Source of the DNA: Trichomonas vaginalis G3
Lineage: Eukaryota; Parabasalia; Trichomonadida; Trichomonadidae
Direction of reading: 5' to 3'
Assembly: GCF_026262505.1 (NCBI RefSeq)
Contig: NC_067205.1
Coordinates: forward strand, 20,457,645 to 20,521,644
DNA: 64,000 nt
Below are positions 17,877 to 29,045 of this stretch, piece after piece; position 1 is the first letter of the stretch; every line of letters starts with the position of its first letter. The notes beneath the pieces are model-generated. The model saw nothing but the letters and a program-made list of their open reading frames with translations. It did not search any database and was not told the origin of the DNA. The translations under genes and the position numbers were made by a program.

Positions 17877-18467
17877 TGTTACAATTTTTAATCATTTTTA
17901 AACTAATAGCATATATCAATTCGGGTTAAATTATAGTGCCGATTGATCCATTAAATTTCAAAATCAAATCATGTTCAAAATTCGATTCCAAGAGGTTGGT
18001 TTTGTTTCTAATCCTAAGAGATATTATAAGCAATTATAAAAAGTATGACATGAAAAGATTTTCGAAATGCTGGACAACTTGTCAGATTTTAGTAAAATGT
18101 TAGTCAATTTTACGGTTTTTATTTAGGGAGAGCTTACTAGCTCCAAATAAAAGCAATGAAATGAGCGGGCATTTTAAAATAAGATTTGGAACTTTTTCAT
18201 TGAAAATTTGAATGAAAAAAAGTTTTTTTATAAATGTGACACCCGAATATTATGCTACGTTAGAAGAAAATCTTTGAAATTTCAATTCGTTAAAATCAAT
18301 TTCATATATAGAACCCAATTAATCGAGATAATAATTCAATGAGAGGAATTCATTGTGAAAAACTTTAGTGAATATACAAGAGTCATAATTACACTAGACA
18401 TAATCAAAAAATAATCTAAAATTTTATAAAATAACACATGAAAAAAATTATAAAATATAAAACAAAA
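17877..18467. other. Intergenic, host flank of P1
   Basis: AT-rich, no credible ORF. It contains the 3' flank of the minus-strand CHD-like gene. No repeats or RNA gene recognised. Confidence 0.6.
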
Positions 18468-21400
18468 TTAAACAGAATTCAAAATCCTTAACCAGTCATC
18501 ATGATTAAGTTTATCCGATTCTTGAGCAACATGGTTCAAATCTAATGTTCCAGTATTTTCAGGTTTAGGAGATTCCATTTGTCTCTTTTCTCCAAATCTC
18601 CATCGACTGAATATTCTTGGAAAATCATTTGTTGGCAATGAATCTGCGAAAACTCGCATTTTGTATTTCTGACATTTATCAGCATTCCTCATTGATTGTA
18701 TACTTCTTAGTACATCACAACTGCACAAACCAAAGACTTCATGACCAGGAGTTCTTCTGATATAATCAAATCTTTGAGGAGCAACAGCTGCAACGAAATC
18801 TCTTACTGCTTCATCAGGATTTGTTCCAATGAATTCTTCTTCATTAGTTTCGCGTCTGACAACGAAAATAGGGGATGATTTCTCTTCTTTTATCTCACAA
18901 GCAATCGGTTCCCCACAAAAAGTTGTTGTAATTGAAAATCCAATGGGATAAATGTAGGATTGGTTGGAAAATGAACTTCGAGTGTCAATTTTTCCTAAAC
19001 TTAAGACTAATGTGTCGACACCTGCTGGTATTGGTGTCTCACAGATCTTCTGGACAAAGTCTTCTGATGAAGGAAATGCGGCGTTTTTGACAACTCGTTC
19101 GAAATTTTCCAAAATTAGTTCTTTAGAAGGATTCTCGGTATTTAGAAGAGCGGGAAGACAGTTGGACTTGTAAGCATCATTTAATCCGTACAACATTACT
19201 GTTTCAACAAGGATTCGGTCTTCACAAAACATATTTGTGAAATCTAAGCTCTCTGCAATGGAAAACAAGGTCATAATCTTTCCAATATTGGTCAGTGTCT
19301 TGATTCCAAGCTTGACATATGGATTTGACTTACCACTTTTGACAACATTTATCAAAATTTCGGCAAAATGCTCGATATCTTCTTTCTTTTTGTTCGCAAG
19401 CAAAGGATCATCAAGCAATTCTTCCGAATTGATCTTTCCAAAACTCAAAAGTTGCTTTGCAATTACTAATTGTTCTGCAACATTGAATTTCAGTCTGATA
19501 TTTGGCGGATTGGTTACAGGAGGCACAAAAATCGGATAATTACCTAATTTGTTCGGTAATTTTTCGATTTCCCGTCTAATAACAAATGTCAAAGTTCTGA
19601 GACGCTGTGAGATTAATTCTGACTCAATTCTAATACCTTTGACAGACCATTTTTCGGATAATGACACTGGCATCTTTCCATATCCATAGAACCAAGTGCG
19701 ATAAATTAATTCTTGATCATCAGAGAGGGACCACCAAGGAGCTGGTTTATATAAATCAGTTTCCTTGATGTATATCTGATTTGGAGCTTGTTTCGAACAA
19801 GAAACCAAGTTAGAAATTATTAATAATTTTTCTATTCGAATCAAGAGGGATCTGATATCTTTTGGCTTGCAGTTATCCCTAATGAACATTTCTAACGGCT
19901 CCTTATACTCATCCAAGTACAAAAAGTTAGAATTTTTGATGAAATTTGATAACAAAGGGAAATTCATGTCGCACAAGTTCATAAGTGTAATAACAACTAA
20001 ATAAATAGCTGTTTTTACAGTTCTTGTATCATATCCGTTGAAACCAAATTTAAACCATTGGCCAAGACAATAAATATTCAAAGTTCTGAGGATATGCAAT
20101 AGAAATTCAGCTGTTAACTGCTCTCTTGAAACCTTTTTAAAGTTAATATTTTGAGGATTTTCAAAAATTTTCAAAATAACTTTTGTTGGCTGGCCATGAA
20201 CATAATAATTATCAATAACAGATGCTGTTTGTGCTGGAATTTGCTCGTGTTTTCCAAATCTTTCATATAATAAAAAATTATATTCAGAATAATCTTGTAA
20301 AGGCCTTTCTCTTATTGGTTTCCACAAAAACTGTGATGTATACGATACAATTTGTTGTGGTTTGAGTGATTGACGAGCTCCAAACAAAATTACTTCTTCT
20401 GATGATTGTATAACCATTCTAACAACAGTAGTTATCAAATTACTCTTAATAGAAATGTCAGGACAATATTGCGGATCCAAAATTAAAATATAATCAAAAT
20501 AATTTTCTTTCAAATCCAAATTTTTGTCTCCAGGCGGCATAATTATATAATTTGTGTCAACATTGATCTCATGGAAGTTATGAATCGTCTCGTTGAAGTC
20601 ATTTAAAGAATTAATAAATAAAATTGGAATTTTCTTAACCAAAAAATAAGATTGAAGGAATGTAGATATCTCTGTTGATGAAGTGATTAATAATACCCCT
20701 GATCTTTCAGGAATTAAAGGAATTACGTTTAATATTGAACCTAATTTTGAATTTGACTGGGAAACTAATTGCGTAAGCGTTGATATCTGTCCAGAACGAT
20801 TAGTTATATCCAAAATCTTACGTAATATCATATCCCAGTTCTTAAAAAGTTCAACATTTGTAAAATTTGTAATTTCATGAAATTTTGAAGCCCAACTAAC
20901 GAAATCCGCTTCATTTTTACAATCGAAAAAATCATTTGTTGGTAATTCCGTGTATCTCTTGACCATTTCATAATTAGGAGAAATAATCCAAGAAAATTCT
21001 TCAATATTTTGCGGCGTTTGTGAGTTAATTATCTTTCCATTCTGTCTAGCAAACAAAGGAGACAAGCAAATTTTCATTTCTGCGTTGATTTCAATACCAA
21101 ATTCAATTTGATTTGAAGGATTTACGATTCTTCCATAAATTTCAGTCATATCAATAGCGGCAATAGAAAATTGTATTGCATCAAGGCTTTCTTTATAAGT
21201 TTGCAATGCTTCTATCGAAATTAAAATGATATCAAAAGGATTATCAACAAAAGCGTTTTCTTTTGTCGATTGGATCTCATCGAAATCATCAGTATTAGAC
21301 AAAACAAGTATATTCATATTAAATCTCGATTTTATCTCTGCTTCAACAACTTGTAAAATTCTATCTTCAACGGCTATTAAAAATGGATTGTTACTTAGAC

Positions 21401-22166
21401 AGCGAGATATATAAAACATTACAGAATATAGTTGTAACCTCATAATTGAGCCAACTGTTCCAGATAAAATTATATTTTTTGTTTTTCCAAATTCTTGGGC
21501 TATTGAAAGAACAGCAGGTTGGTATTTCTTATCTAAGTTGAAAAACCATATTGGTTTAGTAATTGAACTGTCCAATTCTGTTTTATTTGAAATAACGTAA
21601 TTTGTAAATGAAGAAAGCGATTCCCACGTGCAGTATTTAAATCCCAGTGACTTCCATTTCACTAAGCACATGTCATCAATGATTTTTACAACTAATTCTG
21701 GCTTATTAAAGATTAAATTGTAAAATGGTGGATCTCTAGTAGGTAAAATGTCTTTAAAACACTGTAACACTTGTGTTCCATTCATGTGAGAAAGGATTTC
21801 TTCAGATGATATCCATTGTAAGTTTAAATACGAAACATTTCGCAATTTTACTAAATAATTACCATCTTTCTCAGCAATTATTTCATCAATATCAGAAATT
21901 GGGAATTGGATGTTCATTGGATTAAAAAATTGTGGTGTGAAATTTTCTTCTTGAGCTTTAGGAGGTGGCTCATTGGCATTTTCATTTGTTTTGGATGATT
22001 CTTCTTCCCGATTATTTCTATCTGTTTTTGATTTGATCTTTTCTTGAAATCTTAATTCTCGTAATTTAAGCTGTTTCGAGTATTTTAGTTCGAGGCTGGC
22101 ATCATCACTACTATCTGTATTATGGGGGTGTTTTTTATGGCGGCCTCGTTTTCTTTCGCCATTCAT
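18468..22166 (-). CDS. CHD-like chromodomain/degenerate SNF2 protein with FYRN-FYRC, 1,232 aa
   Basis: Host nuclear protein. Order: basic, low-complexity N-terminus (1-80); first chromodomain-like fold (~92-145, YLVKLRNVSYLNLQWIS); second chromodomain (~155-195, MCLVKWKSLGFKYCTWES); SNF2-like helicase lobes (~215-400 and ~485-610); a SANT/Myb-like segment (~811-845, WWSLSDDQELIYRTWFYGYG); FYRN (~1,050-1,085, LVLSLGKID ... YIYPIGFS); and FYRC (~1,088-1,130, CEIKEE ... FVVRR ... EFIGTNPDEAV). The ATPase seems dead: the Walker A position reads LSGTVGSIMR without GKT/S, the DEAH-box position reads IDMTE, and the QxxRxxR block is lost. Likely a chromatin-binding scaffold rather than a remodelling motor. 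The frame is fully open. FYR domains are known from MLL/trithorax and JmjC proteins, not normally from CHDs. Confidence 0.82.
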   Translation of the reverse strand: MNGERKRGRHKKHPHNTDSSDDASLELKYSKQLKLRELRFQEKIKSKTDRNNREEESSKTNENANEPPPKAQEENFTPQFFNPMNIQFPISDIDEIIAEKDGNYLVKLRNVSYLNLQWISSEEILSHMNGTQVLQCFKDILPTRDPPFYNLIFNKPELVVKIIDDMCLVKWKSLGFKYCTWESLSSFTNYVISNKTELDSSITKPIWFFNLDKKYQPAVLSIAQEFGKTKNIILSGTVGSIMRLQLYSVMFYISRCLSNNPFLIAVEDRILQVVEAEIKSRFNMNILVLSNTDDFDEIQSTKENAFVDNPFDIILISIEALQTYKESLDAIQFSIAAIDMTEIYGRIVNPSNQIEFGIEINAEMKICLSPLFARQNGKIINSQTPQNIEEFSWIISPNYEMVKRYTELPTNDFFDCKNEADFVSWASKFHEITNFTNVELFKNWDMILRKILDITNRSGQISTLTQLVSQSNSKLGSILNVIPLIPERSGVLLITSSTEISTFLQSYFLVKKIPILFINSLNDFNETIHNFHEINVDTNYIIMPPGDKNLDLKENYFDYILILDPQYCPDISIKSNLITTVVRMVIQSSEEVILFGARQSLKPQQIVSYTSQFLWKPIRERPLQDYSEYNFLLYERFGKHEQIPAQTASVIDNYYVHGQPTKVILKIFENPQNINFKKVSREQLTAEFLLHILRTLNIYCLGQWFKFGFNGYDTRTVKTAIYLVVITLMNLCDMNFPLLSNFIKNSNFLYLDEYKEPLEMFIRDNCKPKDIRSLLIRIEKLLIISNLVSCSKQAPNQIYIKETDLYKPAPWWSLSDDQELIYRTWFYGYGKMPVSLSEKWSVKGIRIESELISQRLRTLTFVIRREIEKLPNKLGNYPIFVPPVTNPPNIRLKFNVAEQLVIAKQLLSFGKINSEELLDDPLLANKKKEDIEHFAEILINVVKSGKSNPYVKLGIKTLTNIGKIMTLFSIAESLDFTNMFCEDRILVETVMLYGLNDAYKSNCLPALLNTENPSKELILENFERVVKNAAFPSSEDFVQKICETPIPAGVDTLVLSLGKIDTRSSFSNQSYIYPIGFSITTTFCGEPIACEIKEEKSSPIFVVRRETNEEEFIGTNPDEAVRDFVAAVAPQRFDYIRRTPGHEVFGLCSCDVLRSIQSMRNADKCQKYKMRVFADSLPTNDFPRIFSRWRFGEKRQMESPKPENTGTLDLNHVAQESDKLNHDDWLRILNSV

Positions 22167-22382
22167 CCACTTCGAAAATAAATCTGACTACTGATAATTC
22201 ATACATGGGAAGTACATCTCTGTCTTATTTAACAATTTTGGTCGTATTCTAATTGAAATCGATGACCATAAAAAGAATTTTTTTAAAAAATCCAAATTTT
22301 GTTTAATAAAATGATTCAAAATTATGTTTATTTATATAACAATATAATTTTTAACAACAGAATTCATAACTAAATTTCAGAA

Positions 22383-23994
22383 TTAAATAACTTTGATTGG
22401 ATTTCCACAAATTGGACATTTTTCGCCATCATGGCAATGATTCTTGCATAATACAAGCTTCCTACATTTAGCACAAACCATGTTCGCCACTTCGTTGCAG
22501 CCTTGATGTCGACATTTCGGAGAATTTTTGAAAGATCTCACTTTTATTGACTTCATAATGAGATCTTGGCGATCGCAAAGCATCTTATGGACCTCAATAG
22601 GTGTTTCTGGTAATGGAAAACTAACGTTTGACCACTTCCAGTCGCGTGGAGGTTTTAATTCTTCAATGTTGACTCCGATTATAGCTCCAGGACATGTTTT
22701 CACGGAATTAAGGAATTCTGTGACCATATCATTCAATTGCTCGAGCAATTTTCTTCTTGATTCAACATTTTTCTTGTAAATTTCGGAATTTTTGTTGAAA
22801 TCATGGAAATTTGGGAATATTTCGTTGGATAGAACATTGTATGGCTTGTAATCTGTGCAACTTCATCATGAATAACAGCTTCAAGCAACATATACTCTCC
22901 AACAGCGACAATATTTCGGATTTCGATACAAGCGTTGTTAATCACTTTCGCGAGCTCGCTTTCTTTATCAAATATTGCATCATATTGCTTGAGAGGGTTA
23001 ACAATGATTTCCTGGTAGTTTTTGAGAGAATTCGGAATAACATCTGGAATTTTTGATGCAATTTCTTTGAATTTGTTAAACAAAGAATCACAATTATCTA
23101 ATCTTGATATTGCGGCTAAATAACAGAAAGTAATTACATGGGGAAGTGAAGTTTGTAATCTATTTGAGTATTTCTCTTCAATACTTCTGTTTAGATACTC
23201 TCTGGCTTTCTCTGAAAGGTTTCCTGACATATCAGTAACCATGGATGTAAAGGAATGATGAATATTCGGTATTAAATTGTTAAATAAACGCAAAGAAGCA
23301 GCTGTAGACGATAAATCGTTTGCAATAGGAACAACTTCCCTAGATATGTATAATTGAAGCTCGCTGACGATTCTAGAAAACATTTGTTGGTCAACTTTTT
23401 TGTGTAGGAAGAAACTGCTTTTGTGAGTTCTGTAATTCTGCGTGGTATGATAGGGATGTTAATACTTTCTACATTTGCATTAAATAAGCGAAGTTTCGGT
23501 CGTAATTTATCCAAATTAGAACTAAGAATATATTCAATTAATTGGTACGCTAAGCATGATGTGTCTCTGTTCTGGTAAGCGTTTAATAAAATATTTTCAT
23601 TCACAAACCAGTTTTCGGAATATTCAACATTTGGTTTATCTTCGAATGAAATTAAATGGTATGCAAGTATTGGTAAGAGCATTTGTTTGTTCTTTTCTGA
23701 TACTGATGGAATGGAACTGATAACTTCTGGTAAATAAATATTTTCTAAGGCCAAAGCAGCAAGAAATGTATTAAATGACTCATCGAATTCTATTGGTGCA
23801 TGTAAAAGGACGGAAATGCACTGGTCAATTTGGTTTGATCTCACGCCTTTTAATAAAATTTGAGCTGCAATTCTGAAAAATCTTCTAGAAAGAGCGAGAA
23901 TAAGATGATCAGGCTGCAGATCACCATTTTGAGATATTAAATCTGATAATAGTTTGTTTGCATCTGAGTCAGAAAGATCTCGCAATTGATTCAT
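22383..23994 (-). CDS. Helical protein with C-terminal Cys/His zinc-binding region (two frame changes)
   Basis: Three overlapping minus-strand frames (23,994-23,272, 23,383-22,733 and 22,748-22,383) read as one host protein of about 530 aa with two single-step frame changes: one near an A6 run at ~23,400 and one at ~22,855. Most is helical and unrecognised (N-terminus MNQLRDLSDSDANKLLSDLI). The last ~45 residues hold eight Cys and two or three His in a treble-clef/B-box-like pattern (CRHQGC ... CAKC ... CKNHCHDGEKCPIC). No intron signals fit the junctions, so either the gene is decaying or the assembly has base-level indels. A RING/B-box-type adaptor or ligase is possible but unproven. Confidence 0.6.
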
Positions 23995-24782
23995 TTTTTT
24001 GGGAAAAAAATTCTTTTCAAAGATTTCAGTTCTTTAATCTTCCTTCGTGATCTGATTTTTTATAAAGATGTTTGAATCTGGATTTCGCAGCTAAATTTCT
24101 TTTGAATTATATCTGCGTCTTCGCAATTCAGGAAAACAATGATTTGATGCTTGAAATGTAGGTTTTTGGTTTATATCCCAGTAAACGAATATATCTTAAA
24201 AGCTCATTAATCAGATTTCTTAGAAATTAGATTAAATTATTACTTTTATTATTTGTGTTTTGTACATATTTATGATATAATGTAACACTATGCCAACTTC
24301 ATTGTAAAACCAAACATTCAAAAGAATTGGAAAGTTGTTGGATTATAATGGTGTAATTTCAAAGAAAATGCTTTGCATATAGTCTTGATCGAAATTTGTA
24401 AAAATGGATTCTTTTAAGAATTTGGATAATCATTACTATGTTAAAATCGAATTGCTAAATAAAAAGTTGAAACAATATTCTTATAGAATGATAGAAAATA
24501 TTTGTATCTAAACACGTTTTATTCATTTACTATAATTTTAAAAATACAATTTAGCAATTTTTAGAATATCATTTATCAACTTTTATTTAACATGTTAAGG
24601 GTACACTTACGCCCCTATGACACGGCTTTCACGCCAGTTGTCAAAAATTTGAATTAATGTCAAATGGGCGTAAGTGCAGCCTTAAATCGGATCAATCTGA
24701 AAACAGATATGATTTAAATTTCACATAGGATGGATATAAAAGAAATCTATTGGTGTACTCTTTCTCTTCATCCATAGGAGCG
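23995..24782. other. Intergenic with a small TTAA-flanked element
   Basis: AT-rich spacer between the zinc-protein gene and the first beta-helix gene. Apart from the palindromic element at 24,599-24,681, no ORF or repeat is seen. Confidence 0.6.
24599..24681. mobile_element. 83-bp palindromic MITE flanked by TTAA
   Basis: Inverted arms GGGTACACTTACGCCC (left) and GGGCGTAAGTGCAGCC (right) extend for ~24 bp each with a few mismatches around a short centre, flanked by TTAA at 24,595-24,598 and 24,682-24,685. The size and the TTAA point to a non-autonomous piggyBac- or Kolobok-type element. Its arms differ from those of the Kolobok-like element in P1. Confidence 0.7.
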
Positions 24783-25826
24783 TTAACGCCTTCGTGATCT
24801 AAATCTTGGATTCTTAAATGATCTTATTTTGTTACTGTTTGATATCTCTTGTCTATTATTAGTCTTGAAGACACAATTATCTGTTGTATAATGAGATATA
24901 TTTGAATCAAATGGTGAATGCTTTTTAATAGAAAATGAACCCTCTCTGACATTGTTAGTGACAACGTTATTTTTCAAGTAACAATTGTCAATATTTGGTG
25001 ATAAATTAAATAAATAGTTTCCTTTATTTTCTATGAATGAACAATTTGAATATGTAGTTGTACTCCTACATCTAATTATTGCATAATCTCCTCCTGTATA
25101 TTTGTTATTTAAAAAATTACATCTTAAAATTTTAAATTTACCATCATTATTGATTGTAGATTGATCTCTAGATGATGTATTTGATGCTGTTGTGAAATTA
25201 ATAATTCCTGTTTCTTTTGGACTTTGAATTATGCATGCAGCATCAGTTTGAATTTCAGTGTGATAAGATGTATTCATATTACTTACTTGGATATCTTCAT
25301 ATTTATGTTCAAATGCAGCTCCATATCCCTTGCATTGTAAGACTGAACATCCAATTGCATAACTTTTGGAGTTAGCATTAGAAATTGTTTGAATGTAATA
25401 TGCACATCCCCACCCAATTCCTGAAGATATTGATGAATTAAAACAGCAAACATGAACTAAAACAGATTCAGATTCATCGATTTTGAAGGATCCACCATTT
25501 GAAGAGTAGCAATTATTGGAAAATGTGCATGCTTCTAGTAATACTTTACTTGGATAATTAAGATTAATTGCTTGACTTTGATGAAGAAAAGAAAATACTG
25601 TATTATGAATGTAATAATTTCCGCTTCCTGATATAGTTTCGTTCTCTGTTTTGTTTATGTAATCATTTGTGCTGTAATAATCCGAAAAACTTTGATGAAT
25701 TATGTTATCATTTATGAAAACTAATTCATGTTGATAAATTAGATTATGTCGGATAATCAAGCTTAAGAATTCAATGAAAATAGAAATAATTATAAAAATG
25801 GCAAAAATCCGGATGAGTATTCTATA
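24783..25826 (-). CDS. Beta-helix surface-type protein family A, copy 1 (no ATG)
   Basis: Open frame of ~348 codons paralogous to the next gene. Repeated Cys/Asn/Gly motifs (CTFSNNC, CCFNSSI, CNFLNNKYTGGD, CSFIENKGNY) spaced as in right-handed parallel beta-helix proteins of the trichomonad polymorphic-membrane-protein type. Copy-specific ends include a basic Arg-rich C-terminus. The frame upstream of the first alternative start still encodes the family's hydrophobic leader (RIFAIFIIISIFIEFLSLII) but contains no ATG before the upstream stop at ~25,828. The copy may thus have lost its start codon or be miscalled. Likely secreted or surface-anchored via the N-terminal hydrophobic segment. Confidence 0.6.
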   Translation of the reverse strand, partial: YRILIRIFAIFIIISIFIEFLSLIIRHNLIYQHELVFINDNIIHQSFSDYYSTNDYINKTENETISGSGNYYIHNTVFSFLHQSQAINLNYPSKVLLEACTFSNNCYSSNGGSFKIDESESVLVHVCCFNSSISSGIGWGCAYYIQTISNANSKSYAIGCSVLQCKGYGAAFEHKYEDIQVSNMNTSYHTEIQTDAACIIQSPKETGIINFTTASNTSSRDQSTINNDGKFKILRCNFLNNKYTGGDYAIIRCRSTTTYSNCSFIENKGNYLFNLSPNIDNCYLKNNVVTNNVREGSFSIKKHSPFDSNISHYTTDNCVFKTNNRQEISNSNKIRSFKNPRFRSRRR

Positions 25827-25895
25827 TTATTAGAAATTATTGTATGAGTTACCTGAATTTTTTTAGCGTGATAATCACTTATTTTATTATTAATT

Positions 25896-26981
25896 TTAAC
25901 GTCTTGCATATATGAGTCTTGAATTCATAAATGGCCTTATTTTGTCGCTTTTGAACATCTCTTGTCTATTATAAATCCTGACGACACAAAAATCTGTAGA
26001 ATAATGAGAAATAAAAGAATCAAATGATGAAGGCTTTTTATAAGAAAAGTTACCAACTCTTGCAAAGTCGTTGACATCTTTATTATTAAAGTAACAATTA
26101 TCAATTGTTGGTGATAAATCAAATAAATAGTTTCCTTTATTTTCTATGAATGAACAATTTGAATATGTACATGTACTTGAACATTTAATTATTGCATTAT
26201 CTCTTCCTGAATAATTGTTATTTAAAAAATTACATCTTGAAATATTAAATTTACCATCATTATTGATTGCAGATTCTATTGAAGATGATGAATTTGATGC
26301 TGTTATGAAATTAATAACTCCCGTTGGATTTTTAATTGTGTAAGCAGCATTAGCTTTAATTTCGTTATGATAAGATGTATTCATATTACTTACTTGGATA
26401 AACCCACGAGAATGATAAAATGCGGCTCCATATCCTTTGCATTGGGAAACTGAACATCCAAATGCATAATTTTTGTAGTTAGAATTAGGTTTTGATTCAA
26501 TGTCATATGCACATCCCCATCCATTTTCTGACGTTACTGAAGAATGAAAACAACAAACATGAACTAAAACAGATTCAGATTCATCGATTTTGAAGGATCC
26601 ACCATTCAATAAGAAGCTATTGTTATAAAATGTGCATGTTTCAAGTAATATTTGCTTACCTGGAGTATTAAGGTAAATTGCACGACTTTGATGATGGAAA
26701 GAAAATACTGTATTATGGATGTAATAATTTCCGCTTCCTGATATAGTTTCATTCTCTGTTTTGTTTATGTAATCATTTGTGTTGTAATAATCCGAAAAAC
26801 TTTGATGAATTTGAGGAAAACTTTGTTTATTGATTTCTTTTGTTGAACGTTCATCTATGAAAACTGAGTCATGTTGATATATTAGATAACATCTGATAAT
26901 TGACCCTAAAAACTTAATGGAAATCGGATAAATTATATAAAATGCCAAAAAATTTATAATTTTTACACTTTTTGAATTCAC
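25896..26981 (-). CDS. Beta-helix surface-type protein family A, copy 2, 361 aa
   Basis: Intact paralogue of the 24,783-25,826 frame, with stretches such as FSDYYNTNDYINKTENETIS nearly identical. Residues ~6-30 (VKIINFLAFYIIYPISIKFL) form a signal peptide or anchor. The body repeats C-x-F-x-x-N and C-x-x-F-x-E-N-K patterns with many Asn/Ser, fitting a parallel beta-helix. No C-terminal membrane span; the end is basic. Start: first ATG ahead of the hydrophobic leader. Surface or secreted adhesin-like role inferred from the fold type. The two copies are a tandem duplication with a ~70-bp spacer. Confidence 0.7.
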   Translation of the reverse strand: MNSKSVKIINFLAFYIIYPISIKFLGSIIRCYLIYQHDSVFIDERSTKEINKQSFPQIHQSFSDYYNTNDYINKTENETISGSGNYYIHNTVFSFHHQSRAIYLNTPGKQILLETCTFYNNSFLLNGGSFKIDESESVLVHVCCFHSSVTSENGWGCAYDIESKPNSNYKNYAFGCSVSQCKGYGAAFYHSRGFIQVSNMNTSYHNEIKANAAYTIKNPTGVINFITASNSSSSIESAINNDGKFNISRCNFLNNNYSGRDNAIIKCSSTCTYSNCSFIENKGNYLFDLSPTIDNCYFNNKDVNDFARVGNFSYKKPSSFDSFISHYSTDFCVVRIYNRQEMFKSDKIRPFMNSRLIYARR

Positions 26982-28079
26982 TTCAAAAGTGCGAGAATAA
27001 TGTCATTCTAAGGATCTCGTATGGATATTTTGGTGGAACACGCTTTAAAGAATTTCAATGCCTTCTCAATTTATAAACATATAGAACTAATTGTATGAGT
27101 TGCTTAAAAACTTAATTATATTTTAATCTAATATTTTCCAGTCCAAAACGAGTTTAACTCTGTTCAAAATTCATCTTTTGCAGCAGCTTAATGAACATAG
27201 AACCTTGGATGAAAGTATTGAGGTATTACAAATGACTGAGGTCAAAATTTATCTACAATATTACAATTATTAAGTGAACTTTTAAAAACAATTGTCTGGA
27301 TCATTATAACAATGTTTTAAAAAGGCAAAATATAACGTTATTTAATGAATAAACACAACATGAAGAATTGTACTGAATAAATATGCCTGCAATATGAACA
27401 AATTTATCAAAACATAATGCAATTATTACTTGAATATTTGTTCTGGGCTTATGCCATTAATGTTTGAACGTGGAAAGAAAATACTGCATGATGAATGCAA
27501 TTTCCGCTTCCTGATATAGTTTTATTCTTTGTTTTGTTAATATAATTATCTATGTTGTAATAATCCGAAACATTTTGTTTAGCGATTATGAAAAATATTA
27601 TTAGTTGCCTTAAAAAACTTGTTTATATTTTTAAATGGTATGTCCAAAATAAATTTATCTGTGCTCACAATGCATCTTTTGAAATTATCCAACTGTGAAT
27701 AACCGTCACTTTTGCATTTAAATATCCAGAAGATAATTTCACAAAGAGAAATTTCAGCATATATGAATGTCGCATTTCCTTAAATCGGATTGTTAAGCAA
27801 ATTTCAATACATATTTGAATTAATTTTATTATGGAACCGGCAAATTTGAACCAAATCAATTGCAATGAATGAACTGGAATCGAAAAAAAAGAAGCGGTGT
27901 CACGTTTTATGTCATTCTTATTTCCTATAAGATATAAATATATAAATGTACTGTCCTCCAAATGATATTCTTAATACATTTTCCATACAATTAATGGAAG
28001 TAATATCATATCATGGAAAATGAAATATTTAGGCTGATAAAATTTCTATCTTTTACTTGATAGCAAAAAAGGGATGGAA
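26982..28079. other. Intergenic, with one beta-helix gene remnant
   Basis: AT-rich sequence without a credible gene except the family A remnant at 27,440-27,585. A 98-codon minus-strand frame at 27,665-27,961 has no recognisable features and is not called. Confidence 0.5.
27440..27585 (-). pseudogene. Fragment of a family A beta-helix gene
   Basis: The minus-strand translation contains SDYYNIDNYINKTKNKTISG followed by SGNC and a VFSF motif, clearly related to residues ~55-95 of the gene at 25,896-26,981. Nothing of the rest of the gene is preserved nearby, so this is a degraded third copy. Confidence 0.65.
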
Positions 28080-29045
28080 TATTTAGATAAATATATATTT
28101 TTATTGTAATATGTTGAACAGGCTTTCATTTCTTTTATTCGGACATATTGTATTACGATACTTCCTTCACATGGACTTAATCCAATAAACCTTATATCAT
28201 TAGAAAATGATTCTGTTGTCATACTTGAGTTATCAATAAATGCTCCAAATTCATAAATAGAATATTCATCAACACTGCAATTAATTATATCAATTCTTCC
28301 TGCAAATAAATATTTTTTTTGACTCTGTAGATTTTTTGGAAAACAGAATTCAATATGACAGCTTCATCAGAAAATGCTGTAACTATTCCATATTCTGAAC
28401 TACGTTGGGAATTGTTTATATAATTACATCTCTCAATTTTTCCTAAACCGCTATTAAAGCCAGTAATCATGCAACCGCTTGCTTCTAAATTTTCAAAATT
28501 ACAAAATGAAACATTAAATCGAGTGTTTTCACAATACAAAGCTGTCGCTAATGATAAAACAGAATCGGTATTGTTTATTTTTGAAAAAAATAAATAGCCA
28601 CGGCGTGGACATGTAATTCCCCTTAGACCACCATGTTCTCTTACATTTGTAACTGATCCATGGAGAACTGTACTGTTAATATTGCCTGAGAAATAAGCAA
28701 ATAAACCTTCAGGTACAAATCGATAATGAATCTCAAGTGAGCAAAATTTATCAATAACTACATCATTACTGGCAAGGCCTATAATATAAACTGCTGTTGT
28801 ACATTTGAAAAAATGCTTTCGTAAAGTAATATAGAATATTCTGAAATATTTTCGAAATTAACTGCATTATCTTGAGTTTCAATGAATCTACAGATGTATG
28901 TGAAACATCTTTTATTATCTGCAGTGACTTGTATGTTATCGCCACTGAGGAATAGAGGAGGACTAGGATCACCAAAATAACTGGACCAAATACTTGTTGT
29001 ATCTTCATCACTATCAAAACCTCTATGGTATTTGGAATTAATTAT
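28080..29045 (-). pseudogene. Family B beta-helix protein gene, broken copy
   Basis: Minus-strand homology to the genes at 29,853-30,899 and 57,710-58,745 in the same order: an N-terminal segment with SIWSSYFGDPSPPLFLSGDN (near 28,950), CFTYICRFIETQDNAVNF, then VSFCNFENLE, KIERCNYINNSQ and the C-terminal ISQ/CSxxN region. The similarity jumps between frames several times, so this copy does not encode one protein. Host gene family; degraded or poorly assembled. Confidence 0.65.
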
